Positions 48,268 through 60,996 of a stretch of DNA of 64,000 nucleotides are shown here, piece after piece (the stretch's first letter is position 1; each line of letters begins with the position of its first letter). The translations under genes were made by a program, and so were the position numbers. Source of the DNA: Siniperca chuatsi (lineage: Eukaryota > Chordata > Actinopteri > Centrarchiformes > Sinipercidae); NCBI RefSeq assembly GCF_020085105.1, contig NC_058046.1, positions 1,067,128 through 1,131,127 on the forward strand. The letters run 5' to 3'. The notes under the pieces were generated by a model that was not told the DNA's origin, did not search any database, and worked only from the letters and a program-made list of their open reading frames with translations.

Positions 48268-48735
48268 ATGGAGATAACCGTCACGATGCTGGGTGGGACG
48301 TCCCACACACTGACTGTGTCCCCACAGGACACAGTGGGCTCTTTGAAAAACCTCATCCAGAAGAAACTACGAGTTCCCCTTCAGGACCAGAAGCTGGTCT
48401 TTGTCAGCGGCCAGAATACAACTCTCAGCGATGACTCAAAGACTGTCAGCGAATACGGCTTACAGTCTGGCTCCCAGGTGTCTCTGTTGGTGACCCAGCC
48501 GGCTACCATCCAGGTGTTCCTCAAAAACGACAAGGGGACGAGCAGTGTCTATGACATCAAACCCGACGAGACTGTGACAGACTTCACGCAGAAGGTCGGG
48601 TCCAGAGAGAAGGTGCCGGTGAGCCAGCTGTATCTGGTTCACGAAGGCAAACAGATGACGGAGGGTAAGCTGTCCGACTACGACGTCAAAGCGGGGAGCA
48701 CCATCTACATGTGTCTCCGTCTGAGAGGAGGCTGA
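48268..48735 (+). CDS. isg15: ISG15, intact (copy 3 of 5)
   Basis: Interferon-stimulated ubiquitin-like modifier of 155 residues, conjugated to target proteins through its C-terminal glycine and also active free in antiviral responses. Two ubiquitin-like domains are seen (about residues 3-77, MEITVTMLGGTSHTLTV..., and 80-155, TIQVFLKNDKGTSSVYDI...), ending CLRLRGG followed directly by the stop, so no C-terminal processing is needed. The coding region lies in one exon after a short untranslated exon (ending at 48156) and a 99-bp intron, the usual ISG15 layout. A longer upstream-open frame from 48244 crosses the splice acceptor and is not used. Poly(A) signal AATAAA at 48909-48914. It sits 4,997 bp after the previous copy. 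Confidence 0.93.
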   Translation: MEITVTMLGGTSHTLTVSPQDTVGSLKNLIQKKLRVPLQDQKLVFVSGQNTTLSDDSKTVSEYGLQSGSQVSLLVTQPATIQVFLKNDKGTSSVYDIKPDETVTDFTQKVGSREKVPVSQLYLVHEGKQMTEGKLSDYDVKAGSTIYMCLRLRGG

Positions 48736-49701
48736 GGTCACCGTCACATGGTTAATATATAAGAAAGTTAATATACCGTATTTTTATTTAATATAAAACG
48801 CAGTGTTTTATTTATTTGTATTGTTATTTCCTCCTCCATTGTTGTTTCTTCCTCCCGATTGCAAAAAACTAAATTTGTAATAATATTATAATCTGTCAAC
48901 TGTTAGCAAATAAAGTCACTAATGTGAGTTTACATGTGTCTTCGCATTTCCTCTGTGTCCTGAACAGACCACAAACACATTTATTATGTTCTTCTGTTCT
49001 TTCAAACACTCATGTCATCTAAAAAATGTCACTGTACAGGATTGTCAATCAGAAGAGCTGCTGTACGTACTAACTATAGTCCAGATCAGGAACAGGTGCA
49101 CAGTCGTTATTTTACACTTCATCCTCTTAAAAGCTTTATAACGTGTTTAATATTGCATTTAATACTAAATACTACGGTAAATGGTTTGAAACATTGAGTG
49201 GCAGTAAATCATATTTAAAAGGGGCAGATTACAGTTTTCATGGAGAGTTCTAAATCTAAAAATAAAAAACTAATCATAACAGCACAACTGGGTTTAACCA
49301 GGAGGGTGTAATAAACAATGCTATCAAGTTGCATTATGGGAAATGTAGGATCCCCGTATGAGCGGGAAACATCTCGGCCTCTGCTTTTTTAAGTCTGTCT
49401 CCTGTGAGTCCCCCCAACTTTATGGGACAGCATCACCAAATCACTGGGGGCCCCTTTAATGAGATGATTAGCAGGGGCGGTGTGTGAGATGACCCACCTC
49501 CAGGATGCTCGTTACAAAGCAGAAACAAGCCGATCCGGTAGCGGACGTCTGACTCCACAGTCCGGCTCCACACTTCCGTCAGCTCCTGTAACAAACAACT
49601 CGAAACAGGCAACAAGGCAAAATATCAACTACCAAAACATTCAAAAATTAAAGGGCGGAGTTCAAACAGGGACCACTGTTCGTCGTTTGCTAGTGACAGT
49701 C

Positions 49702-51690
49702 ACACTTCAACTATCTCTGACGCTTCAACTATTTACAGTACACACACTTCCACTATCTCTAACACTTCAACTATTTGCAGAACACACACTTCAACTGTCT
49801 CTGACACTTCAACTATTTACAGAGCACACACTTCAACTATCTCTGATGCTTCAACTATCTCTGCCCATCTATTTACAGAACACACACTTCAACTATCTCT
49901 GACGCTTCAACTATTTACAGTGCACACACTTTAACTATCTCTGACGCTTCAACTATTTACAGAACGCACACTTCAACTATCTCTGACGCTTCAACTATTT
50001 ACAGTACACATTTCAACTATCTGACCCTTCATCTATTTACAGAACACACACTTCAACTATCTCTGACGCTTCAACTATTTACAGTACACATTTCAACTAT
50101 CTCTGACCCTTCATCTATTTACAGAACACACACTTCAACTATCTCTGACCCTTCATCTATTTACAGAACACACACTTCAACTATCTCTGACGCTTCAACT
50201 ATTTCCAGTGCACACACTTCAACTATCTCTGACCCTTCATCTATTTACAGAACACACACTTCAACTATCTGACCCTTCATCTATTTACAGAACACACACT
50301 TCAACTATCTCTGACGCTTCAACTATTTCCAGTGCACACACTTCAACTATCTCTGACGCTTCAACTGTTTACAGAACGCACACACACTTCAACTATCTGA
50401 CCCTTCAACTATTTACAGTACACATTTCAACTAACTCTGATGCTTCAACTATTTACAGTACACACATTTCAACTATCTGACGCTTCAACTGTTTACAGAG
50501 CACACACTTCAACTATCTCTGACGCTTCAACTATCTCTGACCATCTATTTACAGAACTCACATTTCAACTATCTCTGACGCTTCAACTATTTACAGAACT
50601 CACATTTCAACTATCTCTGACGCTTCAACTATTTACAGTACACATTTCAACTATCTCTGACCCTTCATCTATTTACAGAACACACACTTCAACTATCTCT
50701 GACGCTTCAACTATCTCTGACCATCTATTTACAGAACTCACATTTCAACTATCTCTGACGCTTCAACTATTTACAGTACACATTTCAACTATCTCTGACC
50801 CTTCATCTATTTACAGAACACACACTTCAACTATCTCTGACGCTTCAACTATTTCCAGTGCACACACTTCAACTATCTCTGACGCTTCAACTATCTCTGA
50901 CCATCTATTTACAGAACGCACACTTCAACTATCTCTGACCCTTCATCTATTTACATAATACACGCTTCAACTATATTTGACGCTTCAACTATTTACAGTG
51001 CACACACTTCAACTATCTCTGACGCTTCAACTGTTTCCAGTAAACACATTTCAACTATCTCTGACCCTTCATCTATTTACAGAACGCACACTTCAACTAT
51101 CTAACGCTTCAACTGTTTACAGAACGCACACTTCAACTGTCTAACGCTTCAACTATTTACAGCGCACACACACACTTCAACTATCTCTGACCCTTCATCT
51201 ATTTACAACGCACACTTCAACTATCTCTGACGCTTCAACTATTTACAGTACATACATTTCAACTATCTCTGACCCTTCATCTATTTACAGAACACACGCT
51301 TCAACTATTTCCAGTGCACACACTTCAACTATCTCTGACGCTTCAACTGTTTCCAGTAAACACATTTCAACTATCTCTGACGCTTCAACTATTTACAGTA
51401 CGCACACTTCAACTATTTGCAGAACACACTTCAACTATCTCTGACGCTTCAACTGTTTACAGAACGCACACTTCAACTATCTCTGACGCTTCAACTATTT
51501 ACAGTACACATTTCAACTATCTCTGACCCTTCATCTATTTACAGAACATACATTTCAACTATCTCTGACGCTTCAACTATTTACAGAACATACATTTCAA
51601 CTATCTCTGACGCTTCAACTATTTCCAGTGCACACACTTCAGCTATCTCTGATGCTTCAACTATTTCAGTGCACACTTCAACTTAAACAA
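49702..51690 (+). repeat. 42-bp satellite, block 3
   Basis: The same monomer. Many runs of variants occur in the same order as block 2, but with monomers missing or added, as expected from unequal exchange between units. Confidence 0.92.
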
Positions 51691-52109
51691 CTACTTCCAG
51701 CCTCTACACAGCAACTAATTGTAACTTTTCAACTGACACCTCAAATATACCAACTGACACTTCAACTATTTACAGTTCGATTAAACTATCTTTGGCATTT
51801 CAGCTGAAATATCAATGGACTTAAAAACTGACATTTTAACTGCTTTCAGCGTTTACACACACACGGACAATGCAGCTGCCTACAGAGCCTAAAACTAAAT
51901 GTTTCATTTCAGCTCAATATTAAAAGGTAACTTAACCGTGAAGCCGGCTGAAATCCTTCCAATCCTTTGCAATTGAACACCGTCGACGAACGTCCACTAA
52001 AAGTGCTTGTTTTTGCCGCTGACAGGCTCAGATTGTTATTTTAAGTGTCTGACAACGTCATGGAAAAGATCCTACAGAGACAGACCTTTTTGTGAAAGAG
52101 TAAGATCCT

Positions 52110-52266
52110 GGGGCCCCGTGGCTCACCTGGTGGCTCACTTGGTGGAGCAGGGCTGGGTCCTTGTCACAGCGGTCGGGGTTCGGGTTTAGCCGATGTTATC
52201 TCCTCTCTCTCTCTCCCCACATTTCCTATCAAATAAAGACAGAAAGCCCCAAAAAAAAATGTTTTT
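52110..52266 (+). mobile_element. SINE, ISG15 unit 4
   Basis: The same insertion and the same target duplications (52095-52109, 52267-52281). Confidence 0.85.
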
Positions 52267-52997
52267 AAAGAGTAAGATCCTTTTGTTTAACCAGAAAGAC
52301 CGCTATAAGCGCTCTCCTCAAAGCCACCAGACTCCATTGACAAAAACAATAATTTTACCTCACAGATCATCATACAGAAACAAAACAAAACTTACCAAAA
52401 CCGTCTTGGTTTGTCTTTCCACTGTTCCAACAATCACCAACTCTGGTTTGGTTGAAATAAATCCTTTGGTGAGTTTTATTTTGTTCCGTCGAGTTTGAAT
52501 GAAGTGTTACGATGATCTGCGAGGTAAAATTACTGTATTTGTCAATGGAGTCTGGTGGCGATGAGGAGAGCGAGTGGCTGTTTCTGGTTAACCTTTAATG
52601 TCTCAATTTCAAAAACAACATGAAAGTTTTCTGCTTTTAAAATTCAAAAATATTTAAAACTTTATTCACTTTCTAATTTAACAGTTTGAATGTTTTACAT
52701 AAAAAAAATGTTAGATATATATAATATTATCTGAGGCAGTAAAGATGCATCATATATTCCTTATTTACAGTAAGTGGTTATCAGCTGATGATGACAGAGA
52801 TGACCATTCATCTCTGTTTCGTTTCCAAAGCAAACAAGTTATTACAACTACACAGTCCTGAAAGTCCTCTACATGTCCTCAACATCTTTTTACCTGTAAT
52901 TTATACTAACAGCTGTTTCTGCTCTGCCCCACCTGTCTGACAAAACGTGGTAGTGTCAGTGATAAACGAAACATTACCAACTCTCATTAGGTTCGGA

Positions 52998-53089
52998 GAA
53001 ATAGAAACCGAAAGTTATTGAGGCAGGAACGGAAAACGAATCTAAAGCAAAGGGGGCGTGTTGATCAGCTGAGGCATTCTGTATATAAA
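52998..53089 (+). promoter_or_regulatory. isg15: ISRE and TATA box, ISG15 copy 4
   Basis: ISRE at 52998-53014 (gaaatagaaaccgaaag) and TATA box at 53082-53089, identical to copy 3. Confidence 0.87.
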
Positions 53090-53253
53090 CTCTGACACAC
53101 CTGCTGCGAGCATCATCTGTTCACCTGTCGCCATCTCACAAGGTAGGAAGTTCTCTTTATCAACGCTGCCGCGAAACAAACTAAGAATTCTTTGAAGGAG
53201 TTTAAAGACTTATGTAAAAAATGTATTGAATGATCTTTCAGGCCACTTTCATC

Positions 53254-53722
53254 ATGGAGATAACCGTCACGATGCTGGGTGGGACGTCCCACACACTGAC
53301 TGTGGCCCCACAGGACACAGTGGGCTCTTTGAAAAACCTCATCCAGAAGAAACTACGAGTTCCCCTTCAGGACCAGAAGCTGGTCTTTGTCAGCGGCCAG
53401 AATACAACTCTCAGCGATGACTCAAAGACTGTCAGCGAATACGGCTTACAGTCTGGCTCCCAGGTGTCTCTGTTGGTGACCCAGCCGGCTACCATCCAGG
53501 TGTTCCTCAAAAACGACAAGGGGGACGAGCAGTGTCTATGACATCAAACCCGACGAGACTGTGACAGACTTCACGCAGAAGGTCGGGTCCAGAGAGAAGG
53601 TGCCGGTGAGCCAGCTGTATCTGGTTCACGAAGGCAAACAGATGACGGAGGGTAAGCTGTCCGACTACGACGTCAAAGCGGGGAGCACCATCTACATGTG
53701 TCTCCGTCTGAGAGGAGGCTGA
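53254..53722 (+). pseudogene. isg15: ISG15 copy 4 with one extra G
   Basis: It is nearly identical to the copy at 48268. The visible differences are TCC to GCC (Ser18 to Ala) and one additional G in the run at 53520-53524 (gggggacgagc in place of ggggacgagc), which shifts the frame after about residue 89. The downstream sequence, including the LRLRGG codons, is otherwise intact. A single homopolymer indel is a classic consensus error, so this may be a working gene. Confidence 0.8.
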
Positions 53723-54685
53723 GGTCACCGTCCACATGGTTAATATATAAGAAAGTTAATATACCGTATTTTTATTTAATATAAAACGCAGTGTTTTATT
53801 TATTTGTATTGTTATTTCCTCCTCCATTGTTGTTTCTTCCTCCCGATTGCAAAAAACTAAATTTGTAATAATATTATAATCTGTCAACTGTTAGCAAATA
53901 AAGTCACTAATGTGAGTTTACATGTGTCTTCGCATTTCCTCTGTGTCCTGAACAGACCACAAACACATTTATTATGTTCTTCTGTTCTTTCAAACACTCA
54001 TGTCATCTAAAAATGTCACTGTACAGGATTGTCAATCAGAAGAGCTGCTGTACGTACTAACTATAGTCCAGATCAGGAACAGGTGCACAGTCGTTATTTT
54101 ACACTTCATCCTCTTAAAAGCTTTATAACGTGTTTAATATTGCATTTAATACTAAATACTACGGTAAATGGTTTGAAACATTGAGTGGCAGTAAATCATA
54201 TTTAAAAGGGGCAGATTACAGTTTTCATGGAGAGTTCTAAATCTAAAAATAAAAACTAATCATAACAGCACAACTGGGTTTAACCAGGAGGGTGTAATAA
54301 ACAATGCTATCAAGTTGCATTATGGGAAATGTAGGATCCCCATTATGAGCGGGAAACATCTCGGCCTCTCTGCTTTTAAGTCTGTCTCCTGTGAGTCCCC
54401 AACTTTATGGGACAGCATCACCAAATCACTGGGGCCCCTTTAATGAGATGATTAGCAGGGGCGGTGTGTGAGATGACCCACCTCCAGGATGCTCGTTACA
54501 AAGCAGAAACAAGCCGATCCGGTAGCGGACGTCCTGACTCCACAGTCCGGCTCCACACTTCCGTCAGCTCCTGTAACAAACAACTCGAAACAGGCAACAA
54601 GGCAAAATATCAACTACCAAAACATTCAAAAATACATGGCGGAGTTCAAACAGGGACCACTGTTCTGTCGTTGCTAGTGACAGTC

Positions 54686-55872
54686 ACACTTCAACTATCT
54701 CTGACGCTTCAACTATTTACAGTACACACACTTCAACTATCTCTAACACTTCAACTATTTGCAGAACACACACTTCAACTGTCTCTGACACTTCAACTAT
54801 TTACAGAGCACACACTTCAACTATCTCTGATGCTTCAACTATCTCTGCCCATCTATTTACAGAACACACACTTCAACTATCTCTGACGCTTCAACTATTT
54901 ACAGTGCACACACTTTAACTATCTCTGACGCTTCAACTATCTGACGCTTCAACTATTTACAGAACGCACACTTCAACTATCTCTGACGCTTCAACTATTT
55001 ACAGAACACACACTTCACCTATCTCTGACGCTTCAACTATTTACAGAGCACACACTTCAACTATCTCTGATGCTTCAACTATCTCTGCCCATCTATTTAC
55101 AGAACGCACACTTCAACTATCTCTGACGCTTCAACTATTTACAGTACACATTTCAACTATCTGACCCTTCATCTATTTACAGAAGACACACTTCAACTAT
55201 CTCTGACGCTTCAACTATTTACAGTGCACACACTTCAACTATCTCTGACGCTTCAACTATCTCTGACGCTTCAACTATTTACAGAACGCACACTTCAACT
55301 ATCTCTGACGCTTCAACTATTTACAGAACACACACTTCACCTATCTCTGACGCTTCACCTATTTACAGAGCACACACACTTCAACTATCTGACGCTTCAA
55401 CTATCTCTGACGCTTCAACTATTTACAGAACGCACACTTCAACTATCTCTGACGCTTCAACTATTTGCAGAACACACACACTTCACCTATCTCTGACGCT
55501 TCAACTATTTACAGAGCACACACTTCAACTATCTCTGACGCTTCAACTATTTACAGTGCACACACTTCAACTATCTCTGACGCTTCAACTATTTACAGAA
55601 CGCACACTTCAACTATCTCTGACGCTTCAACTATTTACAGAACACACACTTCACCTATCTCTGACGCTTCAACTATTTGACGCTTCAACTATTTACAGAG
55701 CACACATTTCAACTATCTCTGACGCTTCAACTATGTCTGACGCTTCAACTATTTACAGTACATACATTTCAACTATCTCTGACGCTTCAACTATTTACAG
55801 TACATACATTTCAACTATCTCTGACGCTTCAACTATTTCCAGTGCACACTTCAATTTAAACTACTTTCAGCC
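54686..55872 (+). repeat. 42-bp satellite, block 4 (short)
   Basis: The same monomer, with the shortest block (about 1.2 kb). It contains variants not seen in other blocks, such as tcacctatctctgacgc and ctatgtctgacgc. Confidence 0.92.
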
Positions 55873-56273
55873 TCTACACAGCAACTAATTGTAACTTACT
55901 GACAGCTCGAATATACCAACTGACACTTCAACTATTTACAGTTCGATTAAACTATCTTTGGCATTTCAGCTGAAATATCAATGGACTTAAAAAAACTGAC
56001 ATTTTAACTGCTTTCAGCGTTTACACACGGACAATGCAGCTGCCTACAGAGCCTAAAACTAAATGTTTCATTTCAGCTCAATATTAAAAGGTAACTTAAC
56101 TGTGAAGCCGGCTGAAATCCTTCCAATCCTTTGCAATTGAACACCGTCGACGAACGTCCACTAAAAGTGCTTGTTTTTGCCGCTGACAGGCTCAGATTGT
56201 TATTTTAAGTGTCTGACAACGTCATGGAAAGGATCCTACAGAGACAGACCTTTTTGTGAAAGAGTAAGATCCT

Positions 56274-56488
56274 GGGGGCCCCGGTGGCTCACCTGGTGGC
56301 TTACCTGGTGGCTCACCTGGTGGCTCACCTGGTGGCTCACCTGGTGGAGCGGGACTGGGTCCTTGTCACAGTGGTCGGGGTTCGGGTTTAGCCGATGTTA
56401 TCTCCTCTCTCTCTCTCCCACATTTCCTTTCTCTCGTCAGATGTTCCTATCAAATAAAGACAGAAAGCCCCAAAAAAAAAATGTTTTT
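56274..56488 (+). mobile_element. SINE, ISG15 unit 5, with expanded head
   Basis: The same insertion site (15-bp duplications at 56259-56273 and 56489-56503), but the tRNA-like head has three to four extra copies of a 15-bp ggtggctcacct-type motif. The tail also keeps tttctctcgtcagatgttcc, which the other units lack. Confidence 0.85.
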
Positions 56489-56982
56489 AAAGAGTAAGAT
56501 CCTTTTTGTTTAACCAGAAAGATCGCTATAGCGCTCTCCTCAAAGCCACCAGACTCCATTGACAAAAACAATAATTTTACCTCACAGATCATCATACAGA
56601 AACAAAACAAAACTTACCAAAACCGTCTTGGTTTGTCTTTCCACTGTTCCAACAATCACCAACTCTGGTTTGGTTGAAATAAATCCTTTGGTGAGTTTTA
56701 TTTTGTTCCGTCGAGTTTGAATGAAGTGTTACGATGATCTGCGAGGTAAAATTACTGTATTTGTCAATGGAGTCTGGTGGCGATGAGGAGAGCGAGTGGC
56801 TGTTTCTGGTTAACCTTTAACGTCTCAATTTCAAAAGCAACATGAAAGTTTTCTGCTTTTAAAATTCAAAAATATTTAAAACTTTATTCACTTTCTAATT
56901 GAACAGTTTGAATGTTTTACATCAAAAAAATGTTAGTCAATGATATATAATATTATCTGAGGCAGTAAAGATGCATCATATA

Positions 56983-58730
<1,748 letters not shown>

Positions 58731-59039
58731 TATACTGTTTTAAACATGAACATGTTGCATCATATATTCCTTATTTACAGTAAGTGGTTATCAGCTGATG
58801 ATGACAGAGACAATGGTTCATCTCTGTTTCGTTTCCAAAGCAAACAAGTTTAATAAAAAATAAATGACGTGTTTGTCACAGTTCATCTGATGAAATGACT
58901 CTTGCCTTATTACAACTAAACAGTCCTGTTTTAACCTGTAATTTATACTAACAGCTGTTTCTGCTCTGCCCCACCTGTCTGACAAAACGTGGTAGTGTCA
59001 GTGATAAACAAAACATTACAAACTCTCATTAGGTTCGGA

Positions 59040-59131
59040 GAAATAGAAACCAAAAGTTATTGAGGCAGGAAGGGAAAACGAATCTAAAGCAAAGGGGGCG
59101 TGTTGATCAGCTGAGGCATCCTGTATATAAA
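59040..59131 (+). promoter_or_regulatory. isg15: Altered ISRE and TATA box, ISG15 copy 5
   Basis: The element reads gaaatagaaaccaaaag (59040-59056): the third GAAA of the other copies is AAAA. The neighbouring ggaacgg is ggaaggg. The TATA box at 59124-59131 is unchanged. The effect on interferon response is an inference. Confidence 0.8.
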
Positions 59132-59295
59132 CTCTGACACACCTGCTGCGAGCATCATCTGTTCACCTGTCGCCATCTCACAAGGTAGGAAGTTCTCTTT
59201 ATCAACGCTGCCACGAAACAAACTAAGAATTCATTTAAGGAGTTTAAAGACTTATGTAAAAAATGTATTGAATGATCTTTCAGGCCACTTTCATC

Positions 59296-59763
59296 ATGGA
59301 GATAACCGTCACGATTCAGGATGGGACGTCCCACACACTGACTGTGGCCCCACAGGACACAGTGGGCTCTTTGAAAAACCTCATCCAGGAGAAACTACAA
59401 GTTCCCCTTCAGGACCAGAAGCTGGTCTTTGTCAGCGGCCAGAATACAACTCTCAGCGACGACTCAAAGACTGTCAGCGAATACGGCTTACAGTCTGGCT
59501 CCCAGGTGTCTCTGTTGGTGACCCAGCCGGATACCATCCAGGTGTTCTTCAGAAACGACAAGGGGAAGAGCAGTGTCTATGACATCAAACCCGACAAGAC
59601 TGTGACAGACTTCACGCAGAAAGTCGGGTCCAGAGAGAAGGTGCCGGTGAACGAGCTGTATCTGGTTCACAAAGGCAAACAGATGACGGAGGGTAAGCTG
59701 TCCGACTACGACGTCAAAGCGGGGAGCACCATCTACATGTGTCTCCGTCTGAGAGGAGTCTGA
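59296..59763 (+). CDS. isg15: ISG15-like, divergent copy ending in Gly-Val (copy 5 of 5)
   Basis: An intact 155-residue frame with two ubiquitin-like domains. It ends CLRLRGV: the last codon is GTC where other copies have GGC. The terminal glycine is the residue that E1 (UBA7) activates, so conjugation would be expected to fail, leaving only free or secreted roles, unless another activity exists. By eye, 15 replacement and 2 silent changes separate it from copy 3. Replacements include M7I, L8Q, G9D, S18A, K32E and R35Q, several charge changes in domain 2 (for example VSQLYLVHEG to VNELYLVHKG), and G155V. The 3' flank (59764-60130) is practically identical to that of copy 3. AATAAA is at 59937-59942. 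Confidence 0.9.
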   Translation: MEITVTIQDGTSHTLTVAPQDTVGSLKNLIQEKLQVPLQDQKLVFVSGQNTTLSDDSKTVSEYGLQSGSQVSLLVTQPDTIQVFFRNDKGKSSVYDIKPDKTVTDFTQKVGSREKVPVNELYLVHKGKQMTEGKLSDYDVKAGSTIYMCLRLRGV

Positions 59764-60130
59764 GGTCACCGTCACATGGTTAATATATAAGAAAGTTAAT
59801 ATACCGTATTTTTATTTAATATAAAACGCAGTGTTTTATTTATTTGTATTGTTATTTCCTCCTCCATTGTTGTTTCTTCCTCCCGATTGCAAAAAACTAA
59901 ATTTGTAATAATATTATAATCTGTCAACTGTTAGCAAATAAAGTCACTAATGTGAGTTTACATGTGTCTTCGCATTTCCTCTGTGTCCTGAACAGACCAC
60001 AAACACATTTATTATGTTCTTCTGTTCTTTCAAACACTCATGTCATCTAAAAAATGTCACTGTACAGGATTGTCAATCAGAAGAGCTGCTGTACGTACTA
60101 ACTATAGTCCAGATCAGGAACAGGTGCACA

Positions 60131-60425
60131 GGTGGGAACAGGTGCACAGTCGTACAACAAACAGCCTGTTGTTTTATTTCACTTCTCACAAACATCACAA
60201 GGCCGAAAGCTGTTTCCCGCAGCTTCCTCACTGATGGAAGGAAAGAAAATAAAACTCGCAGCTGACGGCAGAAACCGACACAGGAACGCGTTCAGGTGGA
60301 AGAAACGTTACAGGTGTCGTCAGTATGGGACTCGTCATTTGTTCCATGACAGGAGTCCAGTGAAATGCACACCTGGGCAGCTACAAAGGTGACACACTTT
60401 GGCCTCTAAGGATAGTTTAGAGTGA
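60131..60425. other. Unit-5-specific insertion in the ISG15 3' flank
   Basis: Relative to units 2-4, about 300 bp is added between the gaacaggtgcacag string and the attttacacttcatcc string. It begins by duplicating ggaacaggtgcacag. No ORF, terminal repeats or known element recognised. The unit then resumes and stops at about 60995 (ctgttctgtcgttgc), without a following satellite block. Confidence 0.6.
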
Positions 60426-60996
60426 TTCGATATTTACATTTATTTTACACTTCATCCTATTAAAAGCTTTATAACGTGTTTAATATTGCATTTAATACTA
60501 AATACTACGGTAAATGGTTTGAAACATTGAGTGGCAGTAAATCATATTTAAAAGGGGCAGATTACAGTTTACATGGAGAGTTCTAAATCTAAAAATAAAA
60601 AACCAGGAGGGTTTAATGAACGATGCTATCAAGTTGCATTATGGGAAATGTAGGATCCCCGGTATGAGCGGGAAACATCTCGGCCTCTGCTTTTTTAAGT
60701 CTGTCTCCTGTGAGTCCCCCCAACTTTATGGGACAGCATCACCAAATCACTGGGGGCCCCTTTAATGAGATGATTAGCAGGGGCGGTGTGTGAGATGACC
60801 CACCTCCAGGATGCTCGTTACAAAGCAGAAACAAGCCGATCCGGTAGCGGACGTCTGACTCCACAGTCCGGCTCCACACTTCCGTCAGCTCCTGTAACAA
60901 ACAACTCGAAACAGGCAACAAGGCAAAATATCAACTACCAAAACATTCAAAAATACATGGCGGAGTTCAAACAGGGACCACTGTTCTGTCGTTGCA

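Noticed and set aside
40230-55888. Plus-strand ORFs of 60-215 codons with 14-residue periodicity, looking like repeat proteins
   Set aside because: The 42-bp satellite is divisible by three and lacks stops in some frames; ORFs appear in more than one frame and break at every indel.
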